From Rhizobium sp. BK376 (GTDB lineage Bacteria; Pseudomonadota; Alphaproteobacteria; Rhizobiales; Rhizobiaceae): DNA of 64,000 nt. Made by a program: the position numbers and the translations under genes. This document shows positions 9,156-20,086 of the stretch, one piece after another. The stretch is taken from assembly GCF_004341625.1 (NCBI RefSeq), contig NZ_SLZG01000004.1, positions 186,001 to 250,000 of the forward strand, written 5' to 3'. The stretch's first letter is position 1, and every line of letters starts with the position of its first letter. The notes under the pieces are model-generated. The model searched no databases and was not told where the DNA came from. It saw only the letters and a list, made by a program, of their open reading frames with translations.

Positions 9156-10415
9156 TTAGAGATCGAGAACCAGACGTTCCGGATCTTCCAGGCTTTCCTT
9201 GACGCGGACGAGGAAGGTAACCGCTTCCTTGCCGTCGACGATACGGTGGTCGTAGGAGAGCGCGAGATACATCATCGGGCGGATGACGATCTGGCCGCCG
9301 ACGACAACAGGACGGTCCTGGATCTTGTGCATGCCGAGAATGCCCGACTGCGGCGCATTCAGGATCGGCGAGGACATCAGCGAACCGTAGACACCGCCAT
9401 TGGTGATGGTGAAGGTGCCGCCCTGCATGTCGGCCATCGACAGCGTGCCATCACGGGCAGCCTTGGCGAGACGGCCGAGGTCCTTTTCGATCTCGGCGAT
9501 CGACATCTGGTCTGCATCGCGGATGATCGGAACGACGAGGCCCTTGTCGGTGCCGACGGCCATGCCGATATGGCAGTAGTTCTTGTAGATCAGGTCGGTG
9601 CCGTCGATCTCGGCGTTGACGGCCGGCAGTTCCTTCAGCGCATGGGTCACGGCCTTGGTGAAGAAGCCCATGAAGCCGAGCTTGACGCCATGCTTCTTTT
9701 CGAAGACGTCCTTGTACTTGGCGCGCAGGTCCATCACGGCCTTCATGTCCACCTCGTTGTAGGTGGTGAGCATGGCGGCGGTGTTCTGGGCGTCCTTCAG
9801 GCGCTTGGCGATCGTCTGGCGCAGGCGGGTCATCTTGACGCGCTCTTCGCGCCCTGCGTCTTCGACCGTCGACGGGCCGCGGGCGGCGACCGGAGCTGCA
9901 GCCGGTGCGGCTGCGACAGGAGCCGCAATGCCCTTGGCAACGGCAGCGATCACGTCACCCTTCAGGACCTGGCCACGCTTGCCGCTGCCGTCGACCTGAT
10001 CGACCGAGAGGTTGCTTTCAGCAAGCAGCTTGGCAGCAGCCGGAGCCGGCGGCATGGAGGAAGCAGCCGGAGCTGGAGCAGAAACGACGGGCGCAGCAGG
10101 AGCTGCGGCAGCGGCCGGAGCAGCAGCGCCGACAGTTTCGGCAACCTTTGCAGCGGCGGGTGCGGCGGTAGCGCCGGCACCTTCGGCGATCTGGCCGAGC
10201 AGTGCGCCGAGACCGACCGTTTCGCCAGCCTGCGCAACGATTTCCGAAAGCGTTCCGGCAGAAGGAGCCGGCACTTCGATCGTCACCTTGTCGGTTTCAA
10301 GCTCGAGGAGCGGCTCGTCGGCCTTGACGACATCGCCGACCTTCTTGAACCAGGTACCAACGGTCGCTTCACTGACGGACTCGCCGAGGGTTGGAACGCG
10401 GATTTCTGTGGCCAT
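9156..10415 (-). CDS. sucB: 2-oxoglutarate dehydrogenase E2, dihydrolipoamide succinyltransferase
   Basis: A 419-residue E2 that forms the core of the 2-oxoglutarate dehydrogenase complex and moves the succinyl group to CoA. A single lipoyl domain occupies residues 1-80 with the lipoylated K43 (ETDKVTIEV). An Ala/Pro-rich linker and a peripheral-subunit-binding domain (about 125-160, [20 protein letters not shown]) follow. The catalytic domain ends in SYDHRIVDG (H390, D394). Length is normal. It lies downstream of sucA, separated by a small YciI-like gene, and is followed by a hairpin terminator. Confidence 0.95.
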   Translation of the reverse strand: MATEIRVPTLGESVSEATVGTWFKKVGDVVKADEPLLELETDKVTIEVPAPSAGTLSEIVAQAGETVGLGALLGQIAEGAGATAAPAAAKVAETVGAAAPAAAAAPAAPVVSAPAPAASSMPPAPAAAKLLAESNLSVDQVDGSGKRGQVLKGDVIAAVAKGIAAPVAAAPAAAPVAARGPSTVEDAGREERVKMTRLRQTIAKRLKDAQNTAAMLTTYNEVDMKAVMDLRAKYKDVFEKKHGVKLGFMGFFTKAVTHALKELPAVNAEIDGTDLIYKNYCHIGMAVGTDKGLVVPIIRDADQMSIAEIEKDLGRLAKAARDGTLSMADMQGGTFTITNGGVYGSLMSSPILNAPQSGILGMHKIQDRPVVVGGQIVIRPMMYLALSYDHRIVDGKEAVTFLVRVKESLEDPERLVLDL

Positions 10416-10441
10416 TGTTCAAATCCTGAATTTTTTGATCG

Positions 10442-10768
10442 TTATGAGTTGGACGGCGCTCCGGCAGAAGCTTGCCGGAGAATGATCGAAGGAATGGGCG
10501 AAACGTCGAAGCGGAAACCGATACCTGCAAGGATCACGGGATCGGCATCGCCGACCGCCTTGGCAGCGTCGGCATCAGCGACTTCGATGATTGCCATCCC
10601 CCATGCGCCTTCTCTTTCGAAGACCGGGCCGACGGCGATCGCCATCCCGGTCTCTGCATTCTGCCGCCAGTAGGCGGCGTGACGTTGCATGGCGGCCATC
10701 TCTTCAGCGGTCGCATCATGCGGGAAGCTGGGGCGCGGTGGCGTCAATTTCAGATGAAAATAAGCCAT
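10442..10768 (-). CDS. YciI-like protein between sucA and sucB
   Basis: A 108-residue protein resembling the YCII-related ferredoxin-like fold: FHLKLTPPRPSF at the N-terminus, then MQRHAAYWR, GPVFEREGAWGMAIIEV and a DADPVILAGIGFRFDV segment. The conserved H51 of MQRHAAYW and the DPV segment resemble YciI. It begins 12 bases after the sucA stop and ends 26 bases before sucB, so it must be co-transcribed with them. Function is unknown. A second YciI-family gene lies at 25695-25988. Confidence 0.75.
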   Translation of the reverse strand: MAYFHLKLTPPRPSFPHDATAEEMAAMQRHAAYWRQNAETGMAIAVGPVFEREGAWGMAIIEVADADAAKAVGDADPVILAGIGFRFDVSPIPSIILRQASAGAPSNS

Positions 10769-10780
10769 CGCGCCAACTCC

Positions 10781-13765
10781 TTAACCGCCGAGCGCATCCT
10801 CGAGGAATGCGGCGAGCTGCGCCAGATGCTTGGACATCAGGCCCGTCGCCGGAGAGGCGGCGGCCGGACGGCCGGTGTAGCGAACCCGCTGGTACTTGGC
10901 ATCGATATGGGCAAGCACCCATTCCAGATAAGGATCGATGAAGGACCATGCGCCCATGTTCTTCGGCTCTTCCTGGCACCAGACCATTTCCGCGTTGCGG
11001 AAGCGGCTGAGCTCGTTGATGAGCGCCTTGGCCGGGAACGGATAGAGCTGCTCGATGCGCAGCAGGTAAACATCGTCGATGCCGCGCTTTTCGCGCTCTT
11101 CCAGAAGGTCGTAATAGACCTTGCCGGTGCACATGACGACGCGGCGGATCTTGGCATCCTTCTGCAGCTTGATCGGGCCGTCCTTGATCACCTCGGCGTC
11201 GTCCCACAGCAGGCGGTGGAACGAGGATTCGCCGGCGAGTTCGGCAAGGCTCGATACGGCGCGCTTGTGGCGCAGCAGCGACTTCGGCGTCATCAGGATC
11301 AGCGGCTTGCGGAAATCACGCTTCAACTGACGGCGCAGGATGTGGAAGTAGTTCGCCGGCGTCGTGACGTTGGCGACCTGCATGTTGTCTTCCGCGCAGA
11401 GCTGGAGGTAGCGCTCCAGACGGGCCGAAGAGTGTTCCGGGCCCTGGCCTTCATAGCCATGCGGCAGAAGGCAGACGAGACCGGACATGCGCAACCACTT
11501 GCGTTCGCCCGAGGAGATGAACTGGTCGAACACGACCTGCGCACCGTTGGCAAAGTCGCCGAACTGAGCTTCCCAGAGGGTCAGCGCGTTCGGACGGGCC
11601 AGCGAATAGCCGTATTCGAAGCCGAGTACGGCTTCTTCAGACAGCATCGAGTTGATGACTTCGTAGCGGGCCTGCGTCGGCGACAGGTTTGCGAGCGGGA
11701 TATAGCGCTCTTCAGTTTCCTGATCGTAGAGAACCGAATGACGTTGCGAGAACGTACCGCGTTCACAATCCTGGCCCGAGAGACGAATCTTGTGGCCTTC
11801 CGTGACAAGCGCGCCAAAAGCAAGCGCCTCTGCCATGGCCCAGTCGAGACCTTCGCCGGTCGCGATCATGCCGGCACGGTTTTCCATGAAGCGCTGGATC
11901 GTGCGGTGGGCGTTGAAACCTGCCGGGATTTCCGAAAGCTTCCGGCCGATCTCCTTCAGCTGCTTCATCGGGACGGCGGTCTTGCCGCGACGCTGTTCGT
12001 CCGCATTGTCGGCAGCGCGCAAGCCGGACCACTCGCCATCAAGCCAGTCGGCCTTGTTCGGCTTGTAGTGCTGGCCAGCCTCGAACTCCTGTTCGAGATG
12101 CGCGCGCCAGTCAGCCTTCAGCTTTTCGACTTCGCCTTCGCTGATATGGCCTTCGCCCACCAGACGATCGGCATAGATCTGCAGCACCGTCTTGTGACCA
12201 CGAATGACCTTGTACATCTTCGGCTGCGTGAAAGACGGCTCATCGCCTTCATTGTGGCCGTATCGACGGTAGCAAAACATGTCGAGGACGACAGGCTTGT
12301 GGAACTTCATACGAAATTCCATGGCGATCTTGGCAGCGTAGACGACCGCTTCCGGATCGTCGCCGTTGACATGCAGGATCGGCGCTTCGATCATCTTCGC
12401 GACGTCGGACGGATAAGGCGACGAACGCGAGAAGGCCGGATTGGTGGTGAAACCGATCTGGTTGTTGATGATCACATGCATCGTGCCGGCGACGCGATGG
12501 CCGCGCAGGCCCGACAGGCCGAGAATTTCAGCGATAACGCCCTGGCCGGCAAAGGCCGCATCGCCATGGATCAGCAGCGGCAGAACCTTGGCGCGCTCGG
12601 ACAGCGGAATGGTGTCGCCGTCCCAGACGGTTGCGCCCATGTCCTGCTTGGCGCGAGCCTTGCCCATGACGACAGGATCGACGATTTCCAGGTGCGACGG
12701 GTTTGCCGTCAGCGACACGTGGATCTTGTTGCCGTCGAATTCGCGATCGGACGAGGCGCCCAGGTGATACTTGACGTCACCAGAACCTTCGACTTCGTCA
12801 GGTGCGTAGGAGCCGCCCTTGAACTCGTGGAAGATGGCGCGGTGCGGCTTGCCCATGACCTGGGAGAGCACGTTCAGGCGGCCGCGATGGGCCATGCCGA
12901 ATACGGCTTCACGCAGGCCGAGCGAACCGCCGCGCTTGAGGATCTGCTCCAGCGCCGGGATCAGCGATTCACCGCCGTCGAGACCGAAGCGCTTGGTGCC
13001 CTTGAAGCGAACGTCGAGGAACTGCTCGTAGCCTTCGGCTTCGACCAGCTTCTGCAGGATGGCCTTCTTGCCCTCGGGGCTGAAGGCAACACCCTTGTCC
13101 GGCCCTTCGATGCGCTCCTGGATCCAGGACTTCTCTTCCGGGTTGGACATGTGCATGAACTCGACGCCGAGCGTCGAGCAATAGGTGCGCTCGAGAATCT
13201 CGATCATCTCCCGGATGGTCGCGTATTCAAGACCGAGCACGTTGTCGATGAAGATCTTGCGATCGTAATCGGCGGACGTGAAGCCGTAATTTTCCGGCGA
13301 CAGCTCGTGATAATCTTCGACCGGGGCCGCGATGCCGAGCGGATCGAGCTTGGCATGCAGGTGACCACGCATGCGATAGGCGCGGATCATCATGATGGCG
13401 CGAACCGAATCGCGGGTCGCCTGCAGCACGTCGGTCGCGCTGGCGGGGGTGCCTGCAGCCTCGGCCTTCGCCTTCAGCTTGGTTTCGACAACCTTCTCGA
13501 CAATGCCCCAATCGCCGTCGAGGGCCGATACGAGATCGCCCCGTGCCGGGATCGGCCAGTTCTTGCGCTGCCAGGACGCGCCCTTGGCCGCCTTCTTCAC
13601 ATCGTCGGGATTATCTTCCAGAGCCTTGAAGAAGGTCCGCCACTGATCGTCTACCGATGTGGGATCTTCCTCGTAGCGCGCGTAGAGCTGCTCGATATAG
13701 GCAGCGTTGGCGCCATCCAGAAACGAAGTGATCTGAAACTGTTCGTTGGCTTCTTGCCGTGCCAT
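10781..13765 (-). CDS. sucA: 2-oxoglutarate dehydrogenase E1 component
   Basis: A 994-residue thiamine-diphosphate enzyme that decarboxylates 2-oxoglutarate and succinylates the E2 lipoyl group. The N-terminus has the E2-binding stretch FLDGANAAYIEQLYARY. Further on are GMAHRGRLNVL, the ThDP region GDAAFAGQGV, the segment NNQIGFTTNP and the C-terminal WCQEEPKNMGAW. The start is the ATG at 13765. The frame is open for 19 more codons upstream, but the Shine-Dalgarno GGAGG (13791-13795) lies inside that extension and is separated from the ATG by a small hairpin. It is part of the mdh-sucCDAB operon. Confidence 0.95.
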   Translation of the reverse strand: MARQEANEQFQITSFLDGANAAYIEQLYARYEEDPTSVDDQWRTFFKALEDNPDDVKKAAKGASWQRKNWPIPARGDLVSALDGDWGIVEKVVETKLKAKAEAAGTPASATDVLQATRDSVRAIMMIRAYRMRGHLHAKLDPLGIAAPVEDYHELSPENYGFTSADYDRKIFIDNVLGLEYATIREMIEILERTYCSTLGVEFMHMSNPEEKSWIQERIEGPDKGVAFSPEGKKAILQKLVEAEGYEQFLDVRFKGTKRFGLDGGESLIPALEQILKRGGSLGLREAVFGMAHRGRLNVLSQVMGKPHRAIFHEFKGGSYAPDEVEGSGDVKYHLGASSDREFDGNKIHVSLTANPSHLEIVDPVVMGKARAKQDMGATVWDGDTIPLSERAKVLPLLIHGDAAFAGQGVIAEILGLSGLRGHRVAGTMHVIINNQIGFTTNPAFSRSSPYPSDVAKMIEAPILHVNGDDPEAVVYAAKIAMEFRMKFHKPVVLDMFCYRRYGHNEGDEPSFTQPKMYKVIRGHKTVLQIYADRLVGEGHISEGEVEKLKADWRAHLEQEFEAGQHYKPNKADWLDGEWSGLRAADNADEQRRGKTAVPMKQLKEIGRKLSEIPAGFNAHRTIQRFMENRAGMIATGEGLDWAMAEALAFGALVTEGHKIRLSGQDCERGTFSQRHSVLYDQETEERYIPLANLSPTQARYEVINSMLSEEAVLGFEYGYSLARPNALTLWEAQFGDFANGAQVVFDQFISSGERKWLRMSGLVCLLPHGYEGQGPEHSSARLERYLQLCAEDNMQVANVTTPANYFHILRRQLKRDFRKPLILMTPKSLLRHKRAVSSLAELAGESSFHRLLWDDAEVIKDGPIKLQKDAKIRRVVMCTGKVYYDLLEEREKRGIDDVYLLRIEQLYPFPAKALINELSRFRNAEMVWCQEEPKNMGAWSFIDPYLEWVLAHIDAKYQRVRYTGRPAAASPATGLMSKHLAQLAAFLEDALGG

Positions 13766-13774
13766 GGCGATATG

Positions 13775-13795
13775 CGGACGCTTCCGTCCGCCTCC
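13775..13795 (-). promoter_or_regulatory. hairpin between Shine-Dalgarno and start codon of sucA
   Basis: On the transcript the ribosome site GGAGG (13795-13791) is followed immediately by CGGACG-GAAG-CGUCCG, a perfect 6-bp stem with a tetraloop, then 9 bases and the AUG at 13765. The linear spacing of 25 bases is too long for a ribosome site, but folding the hairpin brings it to about 9. This makes the start at 13765 workable and suggests a structured initiation region. Confidence 0.6.
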
Positions 13796-13977
13796 TGACT
13801 TCGATGAATCCGCCGGTCGCATTGCCGGCTACCGCATTCTCTGGACCGTTTGCGCTTTTCTCGCGAAACGCTCCTATCTTCCCGATTTTTCGCAATTCCG
13901 GACAAAACCGCTGCGCAGCTTTGCTGGAATTGCTTCATTGCCGCCTGTCCGCGGCGCATCTGCTCTTGAACGAATGG

Positions 13978-14012
13978 ACCGGGCGAGGTGCAGATGCCGC
14001 TCCTCGCCCGGT
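13978..14012 (-). other. intercistronic stem-loop between sucD and sucA
   Basis: A perfect 10-bp inverted repeat, ACCGGGCGAG with CTCGCCCGGT around a 15-base loop, lies in the 260-base gap between the sucD stop and sucA start. There is no U-tract on the minus strand. It could be a partial terminator or an mRNA processing/stability element that sets the ratio of succinyl-CoA synthetase to oxoglutarate dehydrogenase. Confidence 0.55.
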
Positions 14013-14025
14013 TTAATAAGTCGGA

Positions 14026-14928
14026 TCAGCCCTTGAGGACTTCAACCAGCGTCTTGCCGAGGCGTGCCGGGGAAGGAGACACCTTGATGCCTGCCGATTC
14101 CATGGCAGCGATCTTGGATTCCGCATCGCCCTTGCCGCCGGAAACGACAGCGCCGGCGTGGCCCATGGTGCGGCCCTTCGGAGCGGTACGGCCAGCGATG
14201 AAGCCGGCCATCGGCTTCTTGCGGCCCTTCTTGGCTTCGTCCTTGAGGAACTGGGCTGCATCTTCTTCAGCCGAGCCGCCGATTTCGCCGATCATGATGA
14301 TCGAGGTCGTGGCTTCGTCAGCGAGGAACATTTCGAGCACGTCGATGAACTCGGTGCCCTTGACCGGGTCGCCGCCGATGCCGACAGCCGTCGTCTGGCC
14401 GAGACCTTCGTTCGAAGTCTGGAAGACAGCTTCGTAGGTCAGCGTGCCCGAACGGGAAACGATACCGACCGAACCCTTGCGGAAGATCGAGCCCGGCATG
14501 ATGCCGATCTTGCATTCTTCCGGCGTCAGGATGCCCGGGCAGTTCGGGCCGAGCAGGCGAGACTTGGAGCGGTCGAGGCGAGCCTTGACGCGGACCATGT
14601 CCATGACCGGGATGCCTTCGGTGATGCAGGTGATGAACGGGATCTCGGCGTCGATCGCCTCGATGATCGCATCTGCTGCACCAGCCGGCGGAACGTAGAT
14701 GACGGACGCGTCGGCGCCGGTCTTTTCCTTGGCTTCGGCAACGGTCGCGAAGATCGGCAGGGTTTCGCCCTTGGAGCCGGTCCAGGTTTCGCCGCCCTTC
14801 TTCGGGTGGATACCGCCGACCATCTGGGTGCCGTAATAAGCAAGGGCCTGTTCCGTGTGGAACGTGCCGGTCTTGCCGGTCAGGCCCTGAACGAGGACCT
14901 TGGTATTCTTATTGACGAGAATGGACAT
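14026..14928 (-). CDS. sucD: succinate-CoA ligase (ADP-forming) alpha subunit
   Basis: A 300-residue subunit that binds CoA and carries the phosphohistidine of succinyl-CoA synthetase, the substrate-level phosphorylation step of the TCA cycle. The CoA-binding [10 protein letters not shown] is at residues 15-24, IYVPP near 78 and the phosphorylated H257 in [13 protein letters not shown]. It is 18 bases downstream of sucC, its partner subunit. Length matches the family. Confidence 0.96.
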   Translation of the reverse strand: MSILVNKNTKVLVQGLTGKTGTFHTEQALAYYGTQMVGGIHPKKGGETWTGSKGETLPIFATVAEAKEKTGADASVIYVPPAGAADAIIEAIDAEIPFITCITEGIPVMDMVRVKARLDRSKSRLLGPNCPGILTPEECKIGIMPGSIFRKGSVGIVSRSGTLTYEAVFQTSNEGLGQTTAVGIGGDPVKGTEFIDVLEMFLADEATTSIIMIGEIGGSAEEDAAQFLKDEAKKGRKKPMAGFIAGRTAPKGRTMGHAGAVVSGGKGDAESKIAAMESAGIKVSPSPARLGKTLVEVLKG

Positions 14929-14946
14929 TCTTTCAGATCCTTCAAA

Positions 14947-16140
14947 TTAGCCGTTGATCGCCGCGACGATCTTCTTGGCCGCATCGTCCAAGTCGTCAGC
15001 TGCCGTGATCGCGAGACCCGATTCGTTCAGGATCTTCTTGCCGAGCTCGACATTGGTGCCTTCGAGGCGCACGACGAGCGGAACCTTGAGGCCGACTTCC
15101 TTCACCGCGGCGATGACGCCTTCAGCGATGACGTCGCACTTCATGATGCCACCGAAGATGTTGACGAGGATGCCCTCGACCTTCGGGTCCGCGGTGATGA
15201 TCTTGAAGGCTGCAGCAACCTTCTCCTTGCCGGCGCCGCCGCCGACGTCACAGAAGTTCGCCGGCTCCTTGCCGTAAAGCTTGATGATGTCCATCGTCGC
15301 CATGGCAAGACCTGCGCCGTTGACCATGCAGCCGATGTTGCCGTCGAGGGCAACGTAAGCGAGGTCCCACTTGGAGGCTTCGATTTCCTTGGCGTCTTCT
15401 TCGGTCTCGTCACGCAGCGTCTTGACGTCGTCGTGGCGGAAGAGCGCGTTGCCGTCGAAGGACATCTTGGCGTCGAGAACGCGCAGGTGGCCGTTCTTCA
15501 TGACGATCAGCGGGTTGACTTCGAGGAGAGCCATGTCCTTTTCGCCGAACGCCTTGTAAAGCGCCGGGAAGAGCGACTTCGCATCTTCGGCTGCTGCACC
15601 GGTCAGTTCCAGAGCCTTGGCGATCTTGGCAACGTCGTCAGCGGTTACACCGGCTTCCGGGTTGATGGCGATCGTGTGGATCTTCTCCGGCGTGTCGTGG
15701 GCGACAGCTTCGATGTCCATGCCGCCTTCGGTCGAAACGACGAAGGCAACCTTGCCAACCGAACGGTCGACCAGGAGCGAGCAGTAAAGCTCACGCTCGA
15801 TGTCAGCGCCGTCTTCGATGTAGAGGCGGTTGACCTGCTTGCCGGCAGGGCCGGTCTGGGCAGTTACCAGCGTGTTGCCGAGCATCTCCTTGGCATGGGC
15901 CACGACTTCGTCGATCGACTTGGCGAGACGAACGCCGCCCTTGGCATCAGGGCCGAGTTCCTTGAACTTGCCCTTGCCGCGACCACCGGCATGGATCTGG
16001 CTCTTGACCACGTAAAGCGGACCTGGGAGCGACTTGGCGGCAGCTTCGGCTTCCTCGACCTTGAGGATAGCCACGCCTTCAGCGACCGGTGCGCCGTAAC
16101 CCTTGAGCAGGGCCTTGGCCTGATATTCGTGAATGTTCAT
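14947..16140 (-). CDS. sucC: succinate-CoA ligase (ADP-forming) beta subunit
   Basis: A 397-residue ATP-grasp subunit. [19 protein letters not shown] at the N-terminus is the standard opening. [18 protein letters not shown] is the ATP-grasp nucleotide loop, followed by LEVNPLIV (metal-binding E and N) and the C-terminal [16 protein letters not shown]. It lies 37 bases after mdh and 18 before sucD, inside the TCA operon. Confidence 0.96.
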   Translation of the reverse strand: MNIHEYQAKALLKGYGAPVAEGVAILKVEEAEAAAKSLPGPLYVVKSQIHAGGRGKGKFKELGPDAKGGVRLAKSIDEVVAHAKEMLGNTLVTAQTGPAGKQVNRLYIEDGADIERELYCSLLVDRSVGKVAFVVSTEGGMDIEAVAHDTPEKIHTIAINPEAGVTADDVAKIAKALELTGAAAEDAKSLFPALYKAFGEKDMALLEVNPLIVMKNGHLRVLDAKMSFDGNALFRHDDVKTLRDETEEDAKEIEASKWDLAYVALDGNIGCMVNGAGLAMATMDIIKLYGKEPANFCDVGGGAGKEKVAAAFKIITADPKVEGILVNIFGGIMKCDVIAEGVIAAVKEVGLKVPLVVRLEGTNVELGKKILNESGLAITAADDLDDAAKKIVAAING

Positions 16141-16177
16141 TTGGGAAGATCCCTGTTTCGATTACTTGAGCGCCAGA

Positions 16178-17257
<1,080 letters not shown>

Positions 17258-17280
17258 TCAATCGGTTAGATATCAAAATT

Positions 17281-17296
17281 CTTACGTAAACGTAAG
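17281..17296. promoter_or_regulatory. palindrome CTTACGT-AA-ACGTAAG upstream of mdh
   Basis: A perfect 7-bp inverted repeat with a 2-base gap lies in the 175-base stretch between zapE and mdh, about 140 bases before the mdh start. The spacing is that of a dimeric regulator site. I do not recognise the protein that would bind it. Confidence 0.4.
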
Positions 17297-17315
17297 ACAA
17301 AGTCTCAACAAATCG

Positions 17316-18479
17316 TTACTCAGCTGCTCGTCTAGCATGAGTCTGTGACAAATATTCGGCGCTGCGCATTTCAAAAAGCCGTGAAGCGGTGCGATCGAAT
17401 TCGAAGCCTTCGGTGCCGCGCCGCTCAATCAGAAGCTCCTCCGGCATTGCCTCCGCCGATATATAGAGGCGAACGGAATGATCGTAGAGCGTGTCGACAA
17501 GAATGATGAAGCGCTTGATCTGATTACGCTTATCCGCCCCCATCTTCGGCACGCGATCGAGAAAGATCGTGTCGAAACGGTCGGCGATCGCCAGGAAGTC
17601 GGCAGCGCCGAGCGGCTTGTCGCATAGATCCTCAAACGAGAACCGCGCCATCCGATCGACGGCGAGCGGCACGTGGATGGAGCGGCCCTTCATCGGGATC
17701 TCTGTCGGCGAAGCCTTGCGGCCGGCAAGCGCATGCGCCCAGGTCGCATCCATCGCCATGTCGTTGCGCCGATTGAGCGGCGTCAGATAGACCGGCTGGC
17801 TGTTGAGCTTCTCCATCCGGTAATCCGTCGGTGAATCCAGGGAAACGATGTCGACATACCGCTTCAGGAGGTCGATGAACGGCAGGAAGAGGCCACGGTT
17901 CAGGCCATCCTTGTAGAGATTGTCAGGCTCGACGTTCGAGGTCGCGACGAGCACGCAGCCCAGCGAAAAGAGCTCCGAAAACAGCCGCGACAGGATCATC
18001 GCATCGGCGATGTCGGTGACCGAGAATTCATCGAAGCACAGCAACTCCGCCTGGGCGAACAGATCGGCGGCGACGGGCGGCACGGGGTCGGCCTGCTTCG
18101 TCTCGCCGTTCTTGAACTTCAGGCGGTGCGCCGCGATACGGTTATGCACATCGGCCATGAACTCATGGAAATGAGCACGGCGTTTCTTGGCGCAGGGCGC
18201 CATTGAAAAGAACATGTCCATCAACATGGTCTTGCCGCGCCCGACGCTGCCGTGGATATAGAGGCCCTTCGCCACCTCCGCCGGCTTCTTCTTTGCCGCG
18301 AAAAGCCAGCCGAGAGCGCTGGATTTCGCAGCCGGTCGCTTCTGCTTGAGATGGGAGAGAACGCGATCCAGGGATTTCGCCACATCCATCTGCGCCGCGT
18401 CGACCTGGAGGGAACCCGACGCCGTCAGCGACTTCAAGTGTTCGCTGACGCTGATGGAATAATCAGGCATGGGCTGCAT
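17316..18479 (-). CDS. zapE: cell division protein ZapE (AFG1-like ATPase)
   Basis: A 387-residue AFG1/ZapE P-loop ATPase, associated with the FtsZ ring in bacteria and with mitochondrial quality control in eukaryotes. Walker A is GSVGRGKT (residues 77-84), followed by the family motif [20 protein letters not shown]. Walker B is [11 protein letters not shown] near 150 and the sensor region is [11 protein letters not shown]. Length fits. It precedes mdh on the same strand, but the 175-base gap and palindrome suggest a separate mdh promoter. Confidence 0.92.
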   Translation of the reverse strand: MQPMPDYSISVSEHLKSLTASGSLQVDAAQMDVAKSLDRVLSHLKQKRPAAKSSALGWLFAAKKKPAEVAKGLYIHGSVGRGKTMLMDMFFSMAPCAKKRRAHFHEFMADVHNRIAAHRLKFKNGETKQADPVPPVAADLFAQAELLCFDEFSVTDIADAMILSRLFSELFSLGCVLVATSNVEPDNLYKDGLNRGLFLPFIDLLKRYVDIVSLDSPTDYRMEKLNSQPVYLTPLNRRNDMAMDATWAHALAGRKASPTEIPMKGRSIHVPLAVDRMARFSFEDLCDKPLGAADFLAIADRFDTIFLDRVPKMGADKRNQIKRFIILVDTLYDHSVRLYISAEAMPEELLIERRGTEGFEFDRTASRLFEMRSAEYLSQTHARRAAE

Positions 18480-18512
18480 GGGGAAACATCCGCCTGTCTG
18501 TCGTAAGTAAGG

Positions 18513-18530
18513 GGCGGCCGTGCAGCCGCC
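18513..18530 (-). terminator. stem-loop after omp19
   Basis: A 6-bp stem GGCGGC with GCCGCC and a 6-base loop lies 7 bases beyond the omp19 stop and ahead of zapE. There is no U-tract, so this is a weak terminator candidate. Confidence 0.35.
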
Positions 18531-18537
18531 TGCCCGT

Positions 18538-19062
18538 TTATCGGCTGAGGCTTATCGTCTGGCCGGCGGACGTCGAGCCGTCGAAGCGGGAATCCGCAGT
18601 CTTATAGAGCGTGCCGAGCGTGTTGCCGTCGCGGTCCTTCAGCAGGACCTGCTTGCCGGAGACTTCCCAGGAGCCCATAGCCGTCAGCGGACCGACACAG
18701 CCACGCGTGCCGCCGCGCGAACCGCTGCCGAGATTGGTGAGGGTCAGGAACATGTCACAGCTGGAACCGCCGTTGCTGACCTTCCAGCTGCCGACCATGG
18801 ATTCCTTCGTGACATCCTGCGCTGCCGAGGCAAGCTGCGTGTTCTGCTGCTGCACGCCGCCGGGCGCTGGCGCAGTCGTCGTCGGCGCTGCCGGGAACTG
18901 CGAGGCGCTGGGATCCGGGAGCTGACCGGCTTGAACGGAAGGAACGGGTGCAGCCTGGAGAGGAGGTGGCGAATAATTGGAAGAACTATATTCGGTGCGT
19001 TGGCACCCAGCGAGCGAGAGACCGACGACCGCAGCCACCGCAGCATATTTCAATTGCATCAT
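18538..19062 (-). CDS. omp19: outer membrane lipoprotein Omp19, protease-inhibitor (Inh) fold
   Basis: About 174 residues from the ATG at 19062 (AGGAG four to eight bases upstream; a second ATG follows directly). The signal peptide ends in a lipobox, LSLAGC, so the mature protein is a lipoprotein. A Pro/Ala/Gln-rich linker follows, and the C-terminal domain (about residues 85-174) has [19 protein letters not shown] and the second cysteine in RGCVGPL, as in the Inh/Omp19 protease inhibitor family known from Brucella. It likely protects the periplasm or surface from proteases. Confidence 0.82.
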   Translation of the reverse strand: MMQLKYAAVAAVVGLSLAGCQRTEYSSSNYSPPPLQAAPVPSVQAGQLPDPSASQFPAAPTTTAPAPGGVQQQNTQLASAAQDVTKESMVGSWKVSNGGSSCDMFLTLTNLGSGSRGGTRGCVGPLTAMGSWEVSGKQVLLKDRDGNTLGTLYKTADSRFDGSTSAGQTISLSR

Positions 19063-19244
19063 CACACTCCTGAGATTTCCTGGCCTTGAGCTGAAGCTGG
19101 CGCGCAATCACGGCCGAATTATCGTGAAAGGCCCAATTGAATCAAGTCGACGCTAGGAGAATTTGTACCAAGGCAGGATAATCGGAAAAGCATGGGACAA
19201 ATTTGGCGCATTTTTGCACAAATCAAGACTTTTCGATCCGAACA

Positions 19245-20081
19245 TTACTGTTTCACCTGCAGGATTTCCTCCTGATAGAACGCATCGGCAAGCTGATGAG
19301 CGGTTTCCTCCCTCGCCACATCCCTCTCGGCTTTCATGGGATGCTTCGCGAAACGCTCCATCGTCCGTCCGACGAAAAGTGCAATTCCATCAGGCACGGC
19401 GCCTTCACCCATCTCCCGGGTAAGCTTCTTGACTTCGATGAGATCGAGAATGGCGGTCTTAAGCGAGGGCTCGATATCGGTCTCTGCCAGACACTCGATG
19501 AGGTTCATCGGCGGCAGTCGCGAAAACCCGGTTTGACGCATCCACTCCAGCGCGACAGCCGGTCTTACCGCATAGAGAAGCTTCTTCAGCTTAGCGCCTG
19601 CGGGATCCACCGGCTGCCATTGCTGGCGCAGCAGGCCGATATAGTGCTCCGCAACCTTGCTCGGCAGCATGATCTCACCCAGCAATACAGAAAGACGCGC
19701 CCGAAATCCCGGCTCCTCCTCGTAGACTATGGGAGATTTAATCCATTCGACCAAAACTGCATTGCCCTTCAACGCCAGAAGCAACGCCTTGCGTAGATCC
19801 CAGCCGCCCGTATCGATATCGCCGACGATCGGAAATTCGATGACATCACGGTACGAAACAAGATGCAGGTGATCCCGCGTCGGGCGGATGTAAACGAACC
19901 GGCAGTCATAGTCGCTGTCGGGCGAGGGAAAACCCCATGCCCGGCTGCCACTTTCAATGGCAAAGCCGATACGAACGCCTTCGGCGCGAACGGAATCGAG
20001 CCGGGTTCGGATCTCGGCGACGGCTTGCGGATCGAAACTGTCAAGCCCCGTCGCCGAAATCCCATTCATCTCTTGGTACAT
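19245..20081 (-). CDS. RlaP/YcgL-type nucleotidyltransferase domain protein
   Basis: A 278-residue protein with a Pol-beta-type nucleotidyltransferase core: GSRAWGFPSPDSDYDCRF (about residues 44-61) has the G-S pair and the D-x-D metal ligands. The remainder (YFDLR-like GGWDLRKALLLALKGN, IGLLRQQW, KKLLYAVRPAVALEWM) fits the RlaP (PF10127) family, linked in some bacteria to RNA ligases. The substrate is unknown and no RNA ligase is adjacent. It starts 5 bases after the sdhB stop, so it is probably transcribed with sdhCDAB. A second ATG at 20069 is an equal start candidate. Confidence 0.8.
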   Translation of the reverse strand: MYQEMNGISATGLDSFDPQAVAEIRTRLDSVRAEGVRIGFAIESGSRAWGFPSPDSDYDCRFVYIRPTRDHLHLVSYRDVIEFPIVGDIDTGGWDLRKALLLALKGNAVLVEWIKSPIVYEEEPGFRARLSVLLGEIMLPSKVAEHYIGLLRQQWQPVDPAGAKLKKLLYAVRPAVALEWMRQTGFSRLPPMNLIECLAETDIEPSLKTAILDLIEVKKLTREMGEGAVPDGIALFVGRTMERFAKHPMKAERDVAREETAHQLADAFYQEEILQVKQ

Positions 20082-20086
20082 CTTGC

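Noticed and set aside
7869..10673. A plus-strand open frame of 934 codons
   Set aside because: It covers the SDR, MAPEG, sucB and YciI-like genes in antisense; its translation has no recognisable domain.
10472..13798. A plus-strand open frame of 1108 codons
   Set aside because: It is exactly antisense to sucA. The minus strand encodes a full oxoglutarate dehydrogenase E1; the plus frame is a high-GC shadow rich in Arg, His and Asp.
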